DNA of 64,000 nt from Shimazuella soli (GTDB lineage Bacteria; Bacillota; Bacilli; Thermoactinomycetales; Thermoactinomycetaceae): positions 62,001-126,000 of the forward strand of contig NZ_JAKWBN010000001.1 in assembly GCF_022511585.1 (NCBI RefSeq). The letters are read 5' to 3'. The translations under genes were made by a program, and so were the position numbers. Shown here piece after piece: positions 61,396 through 64,000 of this stretch; positions within the stretch are counted from its first letter, which is position 1, and each line of letters opens with the position of its first letter. A model generated the notes under the pieces. The model did not search any database and was not told where the DNA came from. It saw nothing but the letters and a program-made list of their open reading frames with translations.

Positions 61396-62334
61396 TTGGT
61401 TATCGAAAAAATCAGTTCTTTTGCAGGGAAAACTTTTACATTATGGGTCATTCTTTTCGCTATTATTGCTTATGTTTTACCGGATCAGTTCAAGTGGATT
61501 GGGGGATATGTTGTTCCTTTACTAGGGATTGTTATGTTTGGAATGGGACTCACTTTATCTGCAGATGATTTTAAAGAAGTATTTCGCCGGCCAAAAGATG
61601 TAGCGATTGGTGTGATCTGTCACTATATCATCATGCCGGGATTGGCTTTTTTATTGGCATGGGGTTTAAATTTACCACCTGAGATTGCCGTAGGTGTTAT
61701 TTTGGTAGGTTGTTGCCCGAGTGGAACAGCATCCAATGTCATGGTATTTCTGGCCAGAGGGGATGTTGCTCTTGCGGTGTCCATTGCATCTGTCTCGACG
61801 ATTTTAGCACCTCTGGTAACTCCGTTGCTTATTTTGGTTTTAGCAAGTAAGTGGGTAGCTATCAATATGGTTTCTTTAATACTTTCGATTGTCCAAGTCG
61901 TGATTATTCCTTTAGCTCTTGGATTTATCATCAAGAAATTTTTTGGTAAACAAGCAAAAGCAAGTGTAAAAGCACTGCCTCTTGTTTCCACCATCGCTAT
62001 TGTTATGATTGTAGCTGGAGTAGTGGCAGGCAGTCAGGAAAAAATAGCTGCTACAGGTCTGCTGATTTTTGCAGTTGTTATTTTGCATAATATACTGGGT
62101 TTTGTCCTTGGCTTTTTTCTCTCTCGCCTGCTTGGAATGGATTTAGCAAAACAAAAGGCAGTAGCGTTGGAAGTAGGTATGCAAAACTCAGGACTTGGAG
62201 TAGCCATTGCAACAGCTAATTTCTCTCCTTTAGCAGCTGTACCAAGTGCGATTTTCAGTGTTTGGCATAATATTTCCGGTTCTCTGTTGGCATCTCTTTT
62301 CAGCAGAATGCGTGATAAAAAAGAAATATCTTAG
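61396..62334 (+). CDS. Bile acid:sodium symporter (BASS/SBF) family transporter
   Basis: 312-aa membrane protein with about ten helices. Conserved motifs: FGMGLTLSADDF, LVGCCPSGTASNVMVFLARGDVALAVS (sodium-site region) and EVGMQNSGLGVAIATANF. Bacterial members import organic anions such as pantoate or pyruvate precursors with Na+; substrate here unknown. TTG start, seven bases after AGGAGGT. Monocistronic. Confidence 0.92.
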   Translation: MVIEKISSFAGKTFTLWVILFAIIAYVLPDQFKWIGGYVVPLLGIVMFGMGLTLSADDFKEVFRRPKDVAIGVICHYIIMPGLAFLLAWGLNLPPEIAVGVILVGCCPSGTASNVMVFLARGDVALAVSIASVSTILAPLVTPLLILVLASKWVAINMVSLILSIVQVVIIPLALGFIIKKFFGKQAKASVKALPLVSTIAIVMIVAGVVAGSQEKIAATGLLIFAVVILHNILGFVLGFFLSRLLGMDLAKQKAVALEVGMQNSGLGVAIATANFSPLAAVPSAIFSVWHNISGSLLASLFSRMRDKKEIS

Positions 62335-62343
62335 TGACGAAGA

Positions 62344-62378
62344 AAATCCCCAGTTCTACATACAGAACTGGGGATTTG
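62344..62378. terminator. Terminator between convergent BASS and P450 genes
   Basis: AAATCCCCAGTTCT pairs perfectly with AGAACTGGGGATTT. Confidence 0.92.
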
Positions 62379-62394
62379 CGTTTATTGGAGAGAA

Positions 62395-63558
62395 TTAAAC
62401 TCTATCATAACGTATAGGCAATTCTTTTATCGAATAGGTAACCGTGCTTTGGTTCAATTCGATGTCTTCTGAAACTAGGCGAATATTTTTAATTCGTTCT
62501 AACAATTTTTTGATGGTAACTCCAGCTTCTACGCGTGCAAGCGGTGCTCCCAGGCAAAAATGAATCCCATGACCAAATGCAACATGGTCCATATTTTTTC
62601 GGTCTAGATCAACCTGATCTGCATTTGGGAAAACACTTTCATCACGGTTGGCGGATGCTTGCCAAGCTGCGACCAAGTCACCTTTTTTAATGGTTTTCCC
62701 GCCTAGTACCACATCTTGTTTAGCCTTACGGGTTTGATACTGTGCAGGAGATCGCAGACGCAATACTTCTTCTAGTAGCAGGGAAGCGTCTTCTGGGTTT
62801 TTAGCAATACGTTCTTGAATATCGGGATTTTCTGCAAGTGTCAAAATGGTACTGCTGAGCCAGTTGGTTGTAGTTTCATTACCAGCCAACAGTAATACTA
62901 CACAAAATCCTAACAGCTCGTCCATCGTTAGCTTTTGACCATCGAGTTCCACTTGAAGCAATTGGGAAATGATGTCGCCTTCTGGCTTTTCTGAACGCTC
63001 TTTGATGATTTCTCTAAAATACTCTCCCATGCCTTGCTGTGCCTCGATAAACTCTTTGGCCTCAGCTTCGCTGGTAGGTTGTTTGACTATTTTAAAACTC
63101 CAGTCTTTAAACATAGCATGATCTTTGTTTGGAACTCCTAGCATGCGTGCAATTACTTGCATGGGAACTGGAACTGCGATATCACGAACAAATTCCATTT
63201 CCCCTTTATCTGTGATGACTTGGTCCAGCAGTTCATCTACATAACTCTCGATCCAAGGTTTTAAATCCAACATTGCTTTAGGAGTGAAAGCTTGTGAAAC
63301 AAGTAAGCGCAGTTTTCTATGGAAGGGTGGATCATTGGAAGACATTGCTTTATCTAAGTAATTGTCTTGTACTTTCGGCATATATTCCGAAGAGAAAATC
63401 TGATGATTGTTAAAGACGTATCTTACATCTTCATTTCGAAATACATGCCATGTACCTTTCACACCAAACCACAAAGGATAATCTTTGTCATAATAAACAG
63501 GATTGTTTTGACGGCTTTCCTTGAACCAAGTAAAAATTTCTTCGCCTAGTTGTTTCAA
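62395..63558 (-). CDS. Cytochrome P450
   Basis: Soluble class I/bacterial P450, 387 aa. I-helix LLLAGNETTTN with the acid/Thr pair; K-helix EEVLRLRSP (ExxR); haem loop FGHGIHFCLGAPLAR with the thiolate Cys. PPFHRKLRLLVSQAFTP is the C-helix WxxxR-equivalent region. The overall pattern is near Bacillus CYP107/109-type hydroxylases. No ferredoxin or reductase gene is adjacent. Substrate unknown. Start ATG with AGGAGG upstream. Confidence 0.94.
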   Translation of the reverse strand: MKQLGEEIFTWFKESRQNNPVYYDKDYPLWFGVKGTWHVFRNEDVRYVFNNHQIFSSEYMPKVQDNYLDKAMSSNDPPFHRKLRLLVSQAFTPKAMLDLKPWIESYVDELLDQVITDKGEMEFVRDIAVPVPMQVIARMLGVPNKDHAMFKDWSFKIVKQPTSEAEAKEFIEAQQGMGEYFREIIKERSEKPEGDIISQLLQVELDGQKLTMDELLGFCVVLLLAGNETTTNWLSSTILTLAENPDIQERIAKNPEDASLLLEEVLRLRSPAQYQTRKAKQDVVLGGKTIKKGDLVAAWQASANRDESVFPNADQVDLDRKNMDHVAFGHGIHFCLGAPLARVEAGVTIKKLLERIKNIRLVSEDIELNQSTVTYSIKELPIRYDRV

Positions 63559-63719
63559 TAGAGAAATCCTCCTCTAAGATGTTATAAAGGTAATATTACT
63601 ATCGTACTAAATCTTCTGATTAAAATAAACAGTTAATTTCATTTTAAACAATTAATGTTTTTCAAATAATAGAATATATTTTCTATTGTATGTATTTCGA
63701 TAAACAAAGGAGAAACCCA

Positions 63720-63857
63720 GTGGACATGCATATGGAAAGAAAAATTATAGGGCTGCAAATAGAAATACTTTGCTTTCATCGTGAGATGGGAGATATATTT
63801 TCGGAAACTGGCAATTTTTCTTCGTCCAGTGACGTTGAAAAAACGAAAAGAGAGTAG
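63720..63857 (+). CDS. Small ORF (45 aa) of unknown function
   Basis: GTG 63720 stands seven bases after AAAGGAG. Product has a helical N-terminal half (ERKIIGLQIEILCFHREMGD) and a Ser-rich tail. Length and the helix recall Spo0E-like phosphatases, but their SxxxD motif is not present, so no family is assigned. Confidence 0.4.
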   Translation: MDMHMERKIIGLQIEILCFHREMGDIFSETGNFSSSSDVEKTKRE

Positions 63858-63915
63858 TACTAGGCATATGCCTTTCTTTTCAGTATGAATAGCCAATCGT
63901 TAGGAGGAGATGGTC

Positions 63916-63963
63916 ATGATCTGTCAGAGGATTTATTTCTGTTTCCTCCTTAAGGCCAAGTGA
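63916..63963 (+). CDS. Probable leader peptide (15 aa) of a gene beyond the window
   Basis: ATG seven bases after AGGAGGAG encodes MICQRIYFCFLLKAK. Its own codons TTTCCTCCTT are complementary to the Shine-Dalgarno region. Alternative hairpins follow, so it looks like an attenuator leader. Confidence 0.5.
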   Translation: MICQRIYFCFLLKAK

Positions 63964-63999
63964 CATCTACTAGCAGATGAAAAGGGATCTTTTCTATCT
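63964..63999 (+). promoter_or_regulatory. Mutually exclusive hairpins after the leader peptide
   Basis: CATCT/AGATG (63963-63979) and AGATGAAAAG/CTTTTCTATCT (63974-63998) share the AGATG strand and cannot form together. The sequence is cut by the window end. Confidence 0.4.
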
Positions 64000-64000
64000 G

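Noticed and set aside
63639..63896. 85-codon minus-strand frame near the right edge
   Set aside because: No ribosome-binding site, aromatic-rich text typical of AT-rich non-coding DNA, and it opposes a small plus-strand ORF with better signals.

Overview
The window is a low-GC Firmicutes chromosome segment from an endospore-former. Evidence for this is an alpha/beta-type small acid-soluble spore protein, a SleB/CwlJ-type cortex hydrolase, Bacillus-like regulators (AbrB, HxlR) and the Bacillus-type arrangement of nifS divergent from nadB-nadC-nadA. A Bacillales genome, possibly Thermoactinomycetaceae, fits best; the family is an inference.

Layout. 1-5.8 kb: end of an acyl-CoA synthetase, an AbrB-like regulator, a 2-oxoacid dehydrogenase E1 alpha/beta pair and cydAB. 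5.9-11.1 kb: redox and detoxification genes (old yellow enzyme, NmrA-like, two HxlR regulators, MFS exporter, aldo-keto reductase). 11.3-13.8 kb: an rtcB RNA ligase gene split at its active-site motif by a group I intron carrying a two-motif LAGLIDADG endonuclease ORF. 13.9-19.1 kb: PhzF-like, lipoprotein, MDR reductase, MetX-like hydrolase and LysR. 19.6-25.2 kb: a minus-strand three-gene operon (HEAT-like repeat protein, SWIM zinc-finger protein, retron-type reverse transcriptase), a likely phage-defence retron. 25.7-28.1 kb: two coupled ATP-grasp ligases. 29.5-31.2 kb: eight tRNA genes (Ser, Phe, Thr, Trp, Cys, Leu, Arg, Arg). 31.7-47.8 kb: housekeeping genes (mnmA, VWA lipoprotein, pepV-like, nifS/nadBCA, L,D-transpeptidase, HAD, sodA, sleB-like). 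48-52.2 kb: a decaying accessory zone with DUF4309-like lipoproteins, a broken serine protease and a Tn3-family remnant. 52.9-55.6 kb: a streptogramin-resistance pair (Vgb lyase plus ABC-F protein) behind a leader-peptide attenuator. 55.7-64 kb: Cof-type HAD, GC-rich cassettes, a TnpB remnant, SASP, a diacylglycerol glucosyltransferase-like gene, a BASS transporter, a cytochrome P450 and a second leader-peptide region at the edge.

Scattered through the AT-rich chromosome are at least eight short, visibly GC-rich cassettes, at about 19.1, 28.7, 31.3, 36.5, 52.3-52.8, 56.8, 57.6 and 58.5 kb. Each usually holds one small orphan gene followed by a very stable GC-rich hairpin; all but one lie on the minus strand. 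They look imported. Two are paralogous, with the same leader hairpin and intergenic repeat.

The most notable items are the rtcB intron, whose P1, P10, P4, P6, P7 and P8 pairings can be read directly; the retron operon; the vga/vgb-type attenuator with competing 9-bp pairings; an internally deleted TnpB that keeps its right end; and a large foldback element at 28.3 kb.
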